DNA of 64,000 nt, taken from assembly GCA_002361485.1 (NCBI GenBank), contig DESZ01000009.1, forward strand, positions 17,532 to 81,531, given 5' to 3'. The translations under genes were made by a program, and so were the position numbers. This DNA is from Cyanobacteria bacterium UBA3301. Its GTDB lineage: Bacteria > Cyanobacteriota > Vampirovibrionia > Gastranaerophilales > Gastranaerophilaceae. Position 1 is the first letter of the stretch. Each line of letters opens with the position of its first letter. The notes below the pieces were generated by a model. The model worked only from the letters and a program-made list of their open reading frames with translations. It ran no database searches and was not told the DNA's origin. Below, in pieces: positions 10,629 through 18,522 of the stretch.

Positions 10629-11824
10629 CTTGTCCAAATTGCGGGCACCAAATTGATATAGAAAATTTAATTCAGGCAGGTACAAAAGACGCTGTCAATA
10701 AAGAGCTTGAAAAAATGAAAGCTCAGCAAGCTGTTTTGCAGGAAAAATTTGAAAAAGAAAAACAGGAAGAAATCGAATCGATTTTAAAAGAACAAAAACA
10801 AAAAGCTCAAAAAAAAGAAGAAGATTTGCGAAAAAAAATTCTTGAAGAAGCGGAAGATGCATATAAGGAGCTTGAAAAAGAATTAAAAGAAAAATCAGAA
10901 CAAGTAAAAGAACTAAACAGATTAAAAGTTGAAAAATCACGTCTGGAGCGCGAAAAGCTTGAATTGAAGGATGCTTTGCAGGCAGAAAATGAAAAAGAAT
11001 TTAACCAACGACTGGTTGAAGAAAAACAAAAAATTCAGAAAAGTGCTGAAGAAAAATTTGAACTCCAAATAGCAGAGTTAAATAAAAAATTAACGGATCA
11101 GATTGCTTTGACAGAAGAAATGCGCAAAAAACAAGAACAAGGCTCGATGCAGTTGCAAGGCGAAATCCAAGAATTAGCTATTGAAAAGTACTTAAAAGAG
11201 AATTTTAAGTATGATGAAATTCTTGAAATAAAAAAGGGTGATATGGGTGCGGACTCAATCCAAATAGTAAACACTCCATATAAGCAGAATTGCGGTTCAA
11301 TTTATTATGAAAGTAAACGCACCAAAACTTTTTCAGAAAATTGGATTTCAAAATTCCGTGATGACATTCAATCGCGCGGAGCGGATATTGGCGTTCTTGT
11401 TACTGCGGTGTATCCGAAAGATATGACAAGAATGGGCTTTAAGGACGGAATTTATATATGTTCTTATGAAGAATTTAAAGCTTTATCTGGTATATTAAGG
11501 GATCTTATAATAAAAATAAGTGATACTAAAACATTACAAGAAAACAAACATGAAAAAAGCGCAATTTTGTACAATTATTTAACGGGTACAGAATTCAGAT
11601 TTCAAATAGAGACTATTGTAAATGCATTTGTAAGTATGCAAACAGACTTGGAATCGGAAAAGCGTGCAATGAATAAAATTTGGAAAAAACGTGAAAAAGA
11701 AATTCAAAATGTTCTATCCGCGACAACAGATATGTACGGCTCAATACAAGGAATTGCAGGCAGCGCGGTTAAGCCTGTTGAAGCATTGGAATTTCCGTTG
11801 TTAAGTGACAGTATTTCAGAATAA
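10613..11824 (+). CDS. DUF2130 domain protein with zinc ribbon and long coiled coil
   Basis: The 403-residue protein has three parts. The first is a small N-terminal zinc-ribbon-like CPNCGH motif. The second is a highly charged coiled coil (Glu/Lys/Gln-rich, about residues 25-185). The third is a C-terminal DUF2130 domain with the conserved GDMGADSIQ, IYYESKRTK and RGADIGVLV segments. DUF2130 proteins are thought to have a restriction-endonuclease-like core, since the acidic and ESK-type residues resemble a PD-ExK site, but no function is established. The start overlaps the methyltransferase gene, and the phosphopantetheinyl transferase starts 5 bp after its stop. No restriction or phage gene is adjacent. 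Confidence 0.85.
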   Translation: MPNNITCPNCGHQIDIENLIQAGTKDAVNKELEKMKAQQAVLQEKFEKEKQEEIESILKEQKQKAQKKEEDLRKKILEEAEDAYKELEKELKEKSEQVKELNRLKVEKSRLEREKLELKDALQAENEKEFNQRLVEEKQKIQKSAEEKFELQIAELNKKLTDQIALTEEMRKKQEQGSMQLQGEIQELAIEKYLKENFKYDEILEIKKGDMGADSIQIVNTPYKQNCGSIYYESKRTKTFSENWISKFRDDIQSRGADIGVLVTAVYPKDMTRMGFKDGIYICSYEEFKALSGILRDLIIKISDTKTLQENKHEKSAILYNYLTGTEFRFQIETIVNAFVSMQTDLESEKRAMNKIWKKREKEIQNVLSATTDMYGSIQGIAGSAVKPVEALEFPLLSDSISE

Positions 11825-11828
11825 ATAT

Positions 11829-12350
11829 ATGAAGATTTTTTATGCAAAAATAGAAAAATTATTATCCGAAGTCGGGATTGAAAAATTAAAAGAATATGCG
11901 CAAAATATTCAATATAAGTCTAAAAACAGATTTATAGAACATTGTGCGGGACGTTTTTTAGTGATTAATGTCTGCAAAAATTTTTATAATATTGAAAATC
12001 CAAAAATTATTACAATAAATAAAAAACCAAAACTTGAAAATAATGAAATCTGTTTAAGTATAACTCATTCGAACGGCTATGTTATGGCGGTATTTGATGA
12101 TGATTATTGCGCAATAGATTTGGAAAAAATAAGACCGGTGAATCTTGAAAAAATGTCTTTGCGATATAATAAAAATTTCAAAACTTTAGATGAGTTTTTT
12201 ATTTATTGGACGCAGTATGAGTGCAGTATAAAACAAAGCGGTAAAATCAATTTTTTGCAATCCGGCAAGTTGGAAAATGATTATATATATACTGTGTCAT
12301 CTTCCAAAAATGATATAAAAAATATAAAAGCAGAGATGTTTTCTATATAA
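11829..12350 (+). CDS. 4'-phosphopantetheinyl transferase superfamily protein
   Basis: This enzyme transfers phosphopantetheine from CoA to a carrier-protein serine. The short protein (173 residues) shows the Sfp-type signature: the basic region with HCAGRF, SITHS near residue 68, the metal-binding AIDLEKI near 95 and the W-xxx-E-xxx-K motif (WTQYECSIK) near 130. The ATG at 11829 follows the DUF2130 stop; a GTG at 11805 would overlap that gene. It is shorter than Sfp (about 220), closer to the AcpS-like or compact Sfp types. It is the last gene of a three-gene unit that ends at the terminator at 12351. The carrier protein it serves is not in this window. Confidence 0.85.
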   Translation: MKIFYAKIEKLLSEVGIEKLKEYAQNIQYKSKNRFIEHCAGRFLVINVCKNFYNIENPKIITINKKPKLENNEICLSITHSNGYVMAVFDDDYCAIDLEKIRPVNLEKMSLRYNKNFKTLDEFFIYWTQYECSIKQSGKINFLQSGKLENDYIYTVSSSKNDIKNIKAEMFSI

Positions 12351-12386
12351 AAAAATACCTCGCACAACGTGTGAGGTATTTTTTTA
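12351..12386 (+). terminator. Rho-independent terminator
   Basis: A 12-bp stem (AATACCTCGCAC paired with GTGTGAGGTATT, one G-U pair) has a three-base AAC loop and is followed by a run of T. It starts directly after the phosphopantetheinyl transferase stop. Because A's precede the stem it could also work for the convergent winged-helix gene. Confidence 0.9.
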
Positions 12387-12402
12387 TAATTGGTTTTTTA
12401 AA

Positions 12403-12633
12403 CTAGCTTAATTGAACCGTAACTGATTTTGGTTTTTGAGTATAAGTAATTTTATCTTCTCTTGATAACCAGCCTAAGCCCATATAAGTAAAGTTATCAT
12501 CTAAATCCATATCTTTTCTCAATTTATTGATAGTAACTTCGCCTCTGCTTGAAAGGTAATTGTAAATTTTACCTGCTGATTCAATAATTTGTTGTTGCAT
12601 TTCTTTTGATTCTCTTTTGCTGGATGTAAACAT
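12403..12633 (-). CDS. Small winged helix-turn-helix protein (DUF2582-like)
   Basis: The 76-residue protein is almost entirely one winged-helix domain: helices around residues 10-45 (IIESAGKIYNYLSSRGEV, then INKLRKDM) and a wing ending in ITYTQKPKSVTVQL. It resembles the DUF2582 winged-helix family, which are small DNA-binding-type proteins of unknown target. It has a strong GGAGG ribosome site 7 bases before the ATG. It is convergent with the preceding operon and has about 350 bp of non-coding DNA behind its start. Confidence 0.8.
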   Translation of the reverse strand: MFTSSKRESKEMQQQIIESAGKIYNYLSSRGEVTINKLRKDMDLDDNFTYMGLGWLSREDKITYTQKPKSVTVQLS

Positions 12634-12984
12634 GTTTAAGCCTCCTTTTTTCTATAATTTTATCTTACTACAATTTAAATATTAATCAATATTTAATTTA
12701 AATTTTTCTATAAAGCCTTGCAAATAGTGAGTTTTGCGACTTAATATTTCTAAACTATTTATTATAATATTTACTAAAAAATAAAAAAATTCATCAAAAT
12801 GGGTGATTTTTTCGAAAATTTTATAAAATTTAAAATTATTGAAATTTTTTGATTATAATTTATGCTGAAAACGGGGGTGAAATTTCGTATAATTTAAAAT
12901 TAAAATCCTTACAGTATCTGGGATATAGGTTGTATATCTCTTTATAATTGTATCATCTCGAAAATCTTAAAAAATAAATAAATT
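12634..12984. other. Non-coding AT-rich stretch
   Basis: About 350 bp with no open frame of useful length. It is very AT-rich, with several TATAAT-like boxes that could serve the winged-helix gene, which starts at its left end and reads leftward. A GGGGGTGAAA box near 12873 looks like a ribosome site, but no reading frame follows it. I see no structured RNA. Confidence 0.5.
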
Positions 12985-13416
12985 TTAATTTCTTTTTAAT
13001 ATAATTGTGTTATTTTTTTTAGCAAGTTGTTTTTTTAAATTTTTAATGGCATAGTCAACTTCATCTTTTTCATAATAGTATGTTGAAAATACTATTATTC
13101 GATTATTATTTTTATCGATAAAAGTTAAAAAGTATGAGGTATAACCTTTTGCATAACGGTTTCCTTTTACGCTTTGCGGAATGTATGTTACGTCTTTTAT
13201 GTCTGACATGTTAATTAGTTTCTTTTTATATTTAAGTCCGGCAAAATTTGTTTTTTGTACGTAACATTTATCTTTTTGGGCATCGCAAACAAGTGTTTCT
13301 TGCTTAAAAGTTGTAAACATACCCAGAGCAAGTCCGATTATTATCAAGCCTGCAACCAGTAATCCTACAAGATTGTTTTTACCTTTATTAAATTCTTCGT
13401 ATGAAATTTCGTCCAT
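12985..13416 (-). CDS. Hypothetical single-pass membrane protein
   Basis: The protein has 143 residues with one clear membrane helix near residues 15-35 (VGLLVAGLIIIGLALGMF). A C-terminal globular part follows with two cysteines close together (Cys 44 and Cys 51 region), several beta-strand-like stretches and a Lys-rich tail. The soluble part could be a PH-like beta fold, but I do not recognise a family. AGGT lies 8 bases before the ATG. It is divergent from the phosphatase gene and shares a 74-bp promoter region with it. Confidence 0.7.
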   Translation of the reverse strand: MDEISYEEFNKGKNNLVGLLVAGLIIIGLALGMFTTFKQETLVCDAQKDKCYVQKTNFAGLKYKKKLINMSDIKDVTYIPQSVKGNRYAKGYTSYFLTFIDKNNNRIIVFSTYYYEKDEVDYAIKNLKKQLAKKNNTIILKRN

Positions 13417-13490
13417 TTAATTTACCTAAATTCTTAATTATAATCTATCATAAATTGAATATTATTGTATAATATTTTTGAGGGATTTTT

Positions 13491-14147
13491 ATGATAAAAA
13501 ATATTATTTTTGATTTGGACGGAACATTATTAAATACATTAGAGGATTTAACGGATAGTGTAAATTTCGCATTAAAAGAGTACAATTTCCCGTTAAAAAC
13601 ATCTGAACAGGTTAAAGAAGCCGTAGGTGACGGGGTTTATAAATTGTGTGAAAGGATTATTCCGTCAGGTGCGGATAATCCGTTATTTGGCGAGATAGTT
13701 GACACTTTCAAACGAAATTATAAGGAAAACATGTGTAATAAAACATCTCCTTATGGGGGCATAATTCCTCTCTTGAATGATTTAAAATCTGCAGGTTATA
13801 AAACTGCAGTTGTATCAAACAAGTTTGATTCTGCCGTTCGGGCATTATGCGAAAAATATTTTGGCGGATTAATTGATTTTGCAGCAGGAGAGAATGAATA
13901 TTTCGGAATAAAGCGTAAACCTGCACCTGATACAGTCCTGAGTGTGATGAAGGAATTTGGCGCAAATATTGCGGATACTGTTTATGTCGGTGATTCGGAA
14001 GTTGATATACAAACTGCGCAGAATGCAAAAATCCCTTGTATTAGCGTGGCGTGGGGGTTTAAAAATTATGACTTTTTACTCAAAAACGGTGCTAAAATAA
14101 TTGTTCGTGCACCTTATGAAATTTTTGATATCCTAAAAAATATGTAA
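13491..14147 (+). CDS. HAD-IA phosphatase, phosphoglycolate phosphatase-like
   Basis: This is a haloacid-dehalogenase phosphatase of 218 residues. All four HAD motifs are visible: the nucleophile motif DLDGTLLNT near residue 8, the serine in VVSNKF near 110, the lysine in KRKPAPDT near 142 and the acidic pair in GDSEVD near 168. The helical cap between motifs I and II is of the Gph type, and Gph removes phosphoglycolate or acts on small sugar phosphates. GAGGGA precedes the ATG by 6 bases. It precedes the DAHP synthase gene by 66 bp on the same strand. Substrate assignment within HAD-IA is uncertain. Confidence 0.88.
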   Translation: MIKNIIFDLDGTLLNTLEDLTDSVNFALKEYNFPLKTSEQVKEAVGDGVYKLCERIIPSGADNPLFGEIVDTFKRNYKENMCNKTSPYGGIIPLLNDLKSAGYKTAVVSNKFDSAVRALCEKYFGGLIDFAAGENEYFGIKRKPAPDTVLSVMKEFGANIADTVYVGDSEVDIQTAQNAKIPCISVAWGFKNYDFLLKNGAKIIVRAPYEIFDILKNM

Positions 14148-14213
14148 TTATTGATTATTTTTTTTCTATTTTTTATAATCGTATTTGTAAGACCATAACG
14201 AGGATAAATAAAT

Positions 14214-15263
14214 ATGATTATAATTATGGAAAAAACGGCTACGGCCGAAAATATACAAGGCGTAATAAATATATTAAAAGAACACGGATTTCGTGCAATA
14301 TTACACGAAGGTGCAGTTCATACGGTTATAGACGCTTTAGGTGATAAAACAACTCTTTCTCCTGACAGATTGGAAGCAATGGAAGGTGTAAGTCAGGTAA
14401 AATTAATAAGACAACCTTACCGAATGGCTTCGCGTGACAGAAAACCGGAAGACACGGTAATAGAGTTTGAAAACGGTGTAAAAGTCGGCGGTAATAATCG
14501 TCCTGTATTTATGGTTGGGCCTTGCTCCGTTGAAGATGATTACGAAGGCTTGCTAAATGTTGCTATTGCAGCAAAAGAGATGGGTTGCCAATTCTTAAGG
14601 GGCGGAGCTTTCAAACCGAGAACCTCGCCTTATGATTTTGACGGATTAGGTGAAAAGGCTCTTCAATATCTTGCAAAAGCTAAAGAAGAAACGGGATTGC
14701 TTGTTGTAACAGAATTGATGGATGCTACGGATTTGGATTTGGTTTGTAAATATGCAGATTTAATTCAAATCGGTGCAAGAAATATGCAAAATTTCAGGTT
14801 ATTAAAAGCTGTCGGAAAATGTAATAAACCGATAATTCTCAAGCGCGGACCTGCTGCAACTATTCAGGAATTTTTGCTTGCTGCCGAACATATTATGTAT
14901 AACGGAAACGAACGTGTTATATTATGTGAACGCGGGGTCAAAGGTTTTGACAGTTCCTTTACAAGAAATGTTTTGGATATTTCGGCAATTCCTGTAATTA
15001 AAAAGTATTCCCATTTACCGATAATTGTTGACCCGAGTCATGGCACCGGTCAAAGATATTTAATAGAGCCTATGGCAAAGGCTGGCCTTGTAGCCGGGGC
15101 GGACGGTGTTATGGTTGAAGTGCACAATAACCCTGCAAAAGCGTTGTCTGATGGAAAACAGAGTTTATCAATTCCGCAATTTAAAGAAGTGTTTTCAAAG
15201 TTAAATTCTTTAATAGACATTTTGCATCTTGAAAATTCTAATTCTCCTGTAAATGTTGAGTAG
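14214..15263 (+). CDS. aroF: 3-deoxy-7-phosphoheptulonate (DAHP) synthase, type I-beta
   Basis: This enzyme condenses phosphoenolpyruvate and erythrose 4-phosphate in the first step of aromatic amino-acid synthesis. The 349 residues comprise an N-terminal ferredoxin-like (ACT-like) domain of about 75 residues and a TIM barrel. The barrel carries GPCSVED, RGGAFKPRTSPY, the KRG phosphate site, CERG and the metal-ligand VDPSHGTG. The N-terminal domain is typical of the Thermotoga-type enzyme, where it gives feedback control by tyrosine or phenylalanine. GAGG is 11 bases before the ATG at 14214, and a second ATG at 14226 is an alternative. No other aromatic-pathway gene is nearby. Confidence 0.95.
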   Translation: MIIIMEKTATAENIQGVINILKEHGFRAILHEGAVHTVIDALGDKTTLSPDRLEAMEGVSQVKLIRQPYRMASRDRKPEDTVIEFENGVKVGGNNRPVFMVGPCSVEDDYEGLLNVAIAAKEMGCQFLRGGAFKPRTSPYDFDGLGEKALQYLAKAKEETGLLVVTELMDATDLDLVCKYADLIQIGARNMQNFRLLKAVGKCNKPIILKRGPAATIQEFLLAAEHIMYNGNERVILCERGVKGFDSSFTRNVLDISAIPVIKKYSHLPIIVDPSHGTGQRYLIEPMAKAGLVAGADGVMVEVHNNPAKALSDGKQSLSIPQFKEVFSKLNSLIDILHLENSNSPVNVE

Positions 15264-15350
15264 CTGCTTAATAAATCTTTATAAACTGTCAAAAATTTTA
15301 CATAAATGTTTTTTATTAAAATATAGTGATGAAGTGTGTGGAGGTTATTT

Positions 15351-15812
15351 ATGGTCACAACACAAGCGATATGTAATAATTGTGAAACAGAAAGAAGCTC
15401 AGTCAACAGATTTAATAGTAGATATGCAGCTCAAAAATATAGCCGCGAGATGAATTATTGTCCTATTCATAAAAGTGATACTTTTGAGAAAACGCCAGAA
15501 TCGCAGCAGATGATGTTTACTGCCAATGAAAAATCTGCCAAAAATAAAAAAGAACGACATTTCTTCAAAGCTTTAGCTTCCTTATTTATAACAGGGGGCG
15601 GACAAATACTAGATGGCCGATTTGGTGATGGTATAAAGCAGAATTTGTTATCAGCAGCAATATCCTTGGGCGGATATTTTGGCTCGGTAATGTTGAGTGC
15701 AAAAGGTAAATTACCGTTAGCCATGGTTGTATCAACAGGTGCAACTGTCGCATTTGCTGCAAATAAAATACATTCAATAATAGATGCATATCGCGGTGGT
15801 GATAAAGACTAA
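15351..15812 (+). CDS. Hypothetical membrane protein with N-terminal zinc-ribbon-like segment
   Basis: The protein has about 153 residues. The N-terminal 45 carry Cys-xx-Cys and a later Cys-Pro-xx-His, which looks like a small metal-binding ribbon. A charged linker follows, and then from about residue 65 hydrophobic segments with a GGGQILDGRFGDGIKQ loop. That loop recalls the Gly-rich hairpin of TM2-type proteins, though I cannot assign it firmly. The start at 15351 is set by GGAGG six bases upstream; the frame also opens at GTG 15336. A terminator follows at 15838. It stands alone, and the function is unknown. Confidence 0.7.
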   Translation: MVTTQAICNNCETERSSVNRFNSRYAAQKYSREMNYCPIHKSDTFEKTPESQQMMFTANEKSAKNKKERHFFKALASLFITGGGQILDGRFGDGIKQNLLSAAISLGGYFGSVMLSAKGKLPLAMVVSTGATVAFAANKIHSIIDAYRGGDKD

Positions 15813-15837
15813 GATGGTTTATCCGTAAATAAATACT

Positions 15838-15872
15838 AAAAAGGTTGGAGTTTATTACTTCAGCCTTTTTTA
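15838..15872 (+). terminator. Rho-independent terminator
   Basis: The stem AAAAGGTTGGAG / CTTCAGCCTTTT (two G-U pairs, seven-base loop) is followed by T's, 26 bp after the stop of the membrane-protein gene. Confidence 0.85.
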
Positions 15873-16123
15873 GTTGTTTTCAGGGTTAATGCCAAAGTTT
15901 GTTTACATTTACCCCCGGCGGTAACGGGAATTGTCTTGAGTCGCTCGCAATAAACGGCATTTTGCATTTTGGCTTTCGTGCCATAAGGCACAGCCAAAAT
16001 CTGCTTCAGCCTCTGCTCGCTCCTCGCTGAACCCATAATACAAGCCTATCGGCTTGTGCGGGTTCTCAAATTGCCACGATACAATTAGCCATAAAAAAAA
16101 GAGTCATAAAGACTCTTTTTTTA
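15873..16123. repeat. tRNA-Glu-linked repeat region with a displaced tRNA 3' end
   Basis: A gene-free region. At 15916-15933 it holds an 18-base exact copy of the 3' end of the neighbouring tRNA-Glu (discriminator base to T-loop), in the same orientation as the tRNA. This is followed at 15932-15948 by TGTCTTGAGTCGCTCGC, which nearly repeats the sequence at 34620-34636 behind tRNA-Gly. Inside are small inverted repeats (CAAGCC/GGCTTG near 16042; GTGCC/GGCAC near 15980). The stretch 15941-15951 equals part of the REP-like repeat at 25763. It looks like a remnant of, or a scar from, something joined to the tRNA gene. Confidence 0.7.
16090..16123 (-). terminator. Terminator downstream of tRNA-Glu
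   Basis: The perfect inverted repeat AAAGAGTC / GACTCTTT has a five-base loop and is flanked by A and T runs. It directly follows the CCA end of the minus-strand tRNA. Confidence 0.85.
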
Positions 16124-16198
16124 TGGCGGCGGTAACGGGAATTGAACCCGTGTTTGCAGAATGAGAATCTGCCGTCCTAACCACTAGACGATACCGCT
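16124..16198 (-). tRNA. tRNA-Glu (CUC)
   Basis: Read on the minus strand, the sequence folds as a standard cloverleaf. The D arm is GTCT...GGAC, the anticodon stem GCAGA/TCTGC has loop TTCTCAT (anticodon CUC, Glu), the variable loop has four bases and the T arm is ACGGG-TTCAATT-CCCGT. The discriminator is G, and CCA is encoded at 16126-16124. Oddly, the first acceptor base is A opposite C72, leaving the 1-72 pair unpaired; the other six pairs are perfect. Confidence 0.93.
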
Positions 16199-16265
16199 TT
16201 GTATTTATATAATATCACAAAAATATTTTTGTTTAAGATATAATTTTCTTGAAAGAGAGATTAGT

Positions 16266-18089
16266 ATGAACAAGAACGATTCTATTAAAAAGATATATTC
16301 GCTTTGTGAACATGATTATAATTTTGAAAATGAAAAAGAGTTAAAGGAACTTTTAGCCCCCTATAAAGAAGGGGCTATAGGTATTGCTCAGCTAAATCCG
16401 ATTGTTGGGAATTTGGAATACAATGCAAAGAAAATACTAAAGTATATAAAGCATGCACAAAATATAGGGTTGGATCTGGTTGTTTTCCCTGAGTTGGCAT
16501 TAGTCGGCTATCCTTTCGGGGATATACTTAACAGGTATCCGAATTTTGCAGATGAAAATATTAAATGGTTGAATCAAATTGCCAAAATGACAGAGAAAAC
16601 GGCCGCATTTGTCGGATTTGTTGATTTTGACACAGAAAATAAAGATAAAATTTGCAGTTCAATTGCGATTTTACAAAACGGCGTAATACAAAAAATTATT
16701 AAAAAATCTGACAAAAATGCATCAGTCGTTATAAACAACAAAAAATATCTGATTGTTTCAGGTGATAATGGTTTAGAAAACATTGATCGTAATTGTGATG
16801 TCATTATAAACTGTTGCGCTTCAATTGCAAGTGAAAATTATAATCAATTCCAAATATTATCATTGTTATCAAAAAAATATTCCACTCCGATTGTTCGCGT
16901 AAATCAGGTCGGCGCAATTGATAATTTTTCTTTTGACGGAGCGAGTGTTGTATTTGATAAGAATGGAGAAGTTCAAGCTTTTGCAAAAACTTTTGAAGAA
17001 CAATTTTTTATTGTTAACCCTGATAATAATTTAGGTAAAATATATCAATCAACTGAAATGTATAATCAGTGCCATCAAAAGGATGAAGCTTTTTCGCTTG
17101 ATTATGAAAAGGATTTGGAAAGAACTTATAAAACTGTTATTCAGGGAATAAAAGATTATTTTTGTAAGAACGGTTTTAAACGTGCAGTTTTAGGTCTGTC
17201 AGGCGGGCTTGATTCTACTGTGTGTGCGGTGTTGTTAGCGGATGCTTTAGGTGCCGAAAACGTTTTTGGAATAAGTATGCCGTCGAAAATTACTTCAAAT
17301 GAGAGCAAAACTGATGCGCAGCAGCTTGCGCAAAATTTAGGTATAAATTTTGCGACGTTGCCGATAAAAGATATTGTTGAATCAGCAAATACGAGTCTGC
17401 AAGGATTGTTTAGTAATATAGAATCTAGATGGAGCGGGCGATACAAAGAATCATATACAATGGATAATATTCAAGCTCGCTCAAGGGCGGTAATTTTATG
17501 GGGAGTCAGCAATGAATTTGACAGTTGTTTACCTATTGCAACATCTGATAAATCAGAAGCTTATATGGGTTATGCTACGATAAACGGTGATATGTCGGGC
17601 GGTTTTGCACCTATCGCAGATATTACAAAAACAAAGCTTTTTGCGCTTGCACGCTGGTTAAATAAAAATAGAGAAGTGAAAAATGCAATTCCTGAAAGTA
17701 TTATATTAAAACGTCCGGGAGCAGAGCTTGCAATAGATCCTAATACCGGAAAACCTTTGTGCGCAGAAGATGCTCTTATGCCTTATGAATTTATGGACGA
17801 AGTGATTTGGCGAATTGAAAATAAAAAAGAGTGTTACGAAGATATGCTGAGTTCGGAATTTATGTATGAGCGCGCTCATAAAATATCCAAAGAGCAAAAG
17901 ATTTTGTGGCTTGATAAATTTTATAAACGAATGAATGTTGCGCTTTATAAATGGTCAATATTACCGCCTTCGATTAATGTTGACTCAGACATATCTGAAA
18001 AAGTTGAATATAAAAAGCCTATAATTTCTTCAAAAATAAATTTTCAATCTCGTACTGAAGAAGAGATAAGAGCAAATTTAAATAGCTGA
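16266..18089 (+). CDS. nadE: NAD+ synthetase with N-terminal glutaminase-type domain
   Basis: This enzyme makes NAD+ from deamido-NAD+ with ATP and ammonia. Residues about 35-265 are a carbon-nitrogen-hydrolase domain that normally supplies ammonia from glutamine. Residues about 280-600 are the synthetase with the ATP-binding P-loop SGGLDST (312-318) and the typical DKSEAYMGY segment. The glutaminase part keeps the FPELALVGYP glutamate motif and the VNQVGA region. However, the segment that should carry LPNYxVFDE and the nucleophile motif CEDLW is shortened and reads LIVSGDNG, with no cysteine in place. The glutaminase may therefore be inactive and the enzyme ammonia-dependent (inference from my alignment by eye). 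A GAAAGAGAG ribosome site precedes the ATG. Confidence 0.93.
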   Translation: MNKNDSIKKIYSLCEHDYNFENEKELKELLAPYKEGAIGIAQLNPIVGNLEYNAKKILKYIKHAQNIGLDLVVFPELALVGYPFGDILNRYPNFADENIKWLNQIAKMTEKTAAFVGFVDFDTENKDKICSSIAILQNGVIQKIIKKSDKNASVVINNKKYLIVSGDNGLENIDRNCDVIINCCASIASENYNQFQILSLLSKKYSTPIVRVNQVGAIDNFSFDGASVVFDKNGEVQAFAKTFEEQFFIVNPDNNLGKIYQSTEMYNQCHQKDEAFSLDYEKDLERTYKTVIQGIKDYFCKNGFKRAVLGLSGGLDSTVCAVLLADALGAENVFGISMPSKITSNESKTDAQQLAQNLGINFATLPIKDIVESANTSLQGLFSNIESRWSGRYKESYTMDNIQARSRAVILWGVSNEFDSCLPIATSDKSEAYMGYATINGDMSGGFAPIADITKTKLFALARWLNKNREVKNAIPESIILKRPGAELAIDPNTGKPLCAEDALMPYEFMDEVIWRIENKKECYEDMLSSEFMYERAHKISKEQKILWLDKFYKRMNVALYKWSILPPSINVDSDISEKVEYKKPIISSKINFQSRTEEEIRANLNS

Positions 18090-18129
18090 TGAGGTAGTCT
18101 TTTTTTTGAAAATCAGTATAATATATAAT

Positions 18130-18522
18130 ATGAAAAAATTCTTAGTATTAATTTTAATATTCTCAGGCTCGATTGTCTTTGCTTCCAATGATGAAGATTC
18201 AATATGGAAGCGTGTTGCACCGAATAACTATATCTATGAAGACGGAATAATGGGAACAACCAATATGTACGGATTTTCTTTTTTGTTGAAATCATTTAAT
18301 AAAGGCCAATATGAACCTATAAACGGCAGACAAATTCTATATACGCTTAATCAATATGAGATTAATTGTGCAAAACGCACATACAAAATCGGTTTTATGG
18401 ATTCTTATGATGATGACGGCGATTTTATATCTGGCGATTACAACAAATATGCGACCTTTCAACCGATAGTGGAAGGCACGGCGGTTTATGAAGTTTCAAA
18501 AAAGTTGTGTCGCCCGAATTAA
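18130..18522 (+). CDS. Small secreted protein, surface-adhesin E-like
   Basis: The protein has 130 residues. The start at 18130 gives a clear signal peptide (MKKFLVLILIFSGSIVFA). The mature part contains two cysteines (one in EINCAKRTY, one in KKLCRPN near the end), a short beta-rich pattern and the W...N..Y..D opening. This spacing resembles the surface-adhesin protein E family, whose members are small exported proteins with one disulphide, but the match is by eye only. It converges on the DUF805-like gene with a 4-bp overlap of the two stop ends. Confidence 0.7.
   Translation: MKKFLVLILIFSGSIVFASNDEDSIWKRVAPNNYIYEDGIMGTTNMYGFSFLLKSFNKGQYEPINGRQILYTLNQYEINCAKRTYKIGFMDSYDDDGDFISGDYNKYATFQPIVEGTAVYEVSKKLCRPN

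Noticed and set aside
12634..12984. Possible riboswitch or small RNA in the AT-rich gap
   Set aside because: I found no stable stem set or known aptamer motif, only low-complexity AT sequence.
15253..15453. Open frame overlapping the end of DAHP synthase and the next gene
   Set aside because: It overlaps two better supported genes in another frame and has no ribosome site.
15900..16200. Integrated phage or genomic island at tRNA-Glu
   Set aside because: Only about 200 bp lies between the displaced tRNA end and the tRNA, with no integrase or cargo gene; at most a mini-element or scar.
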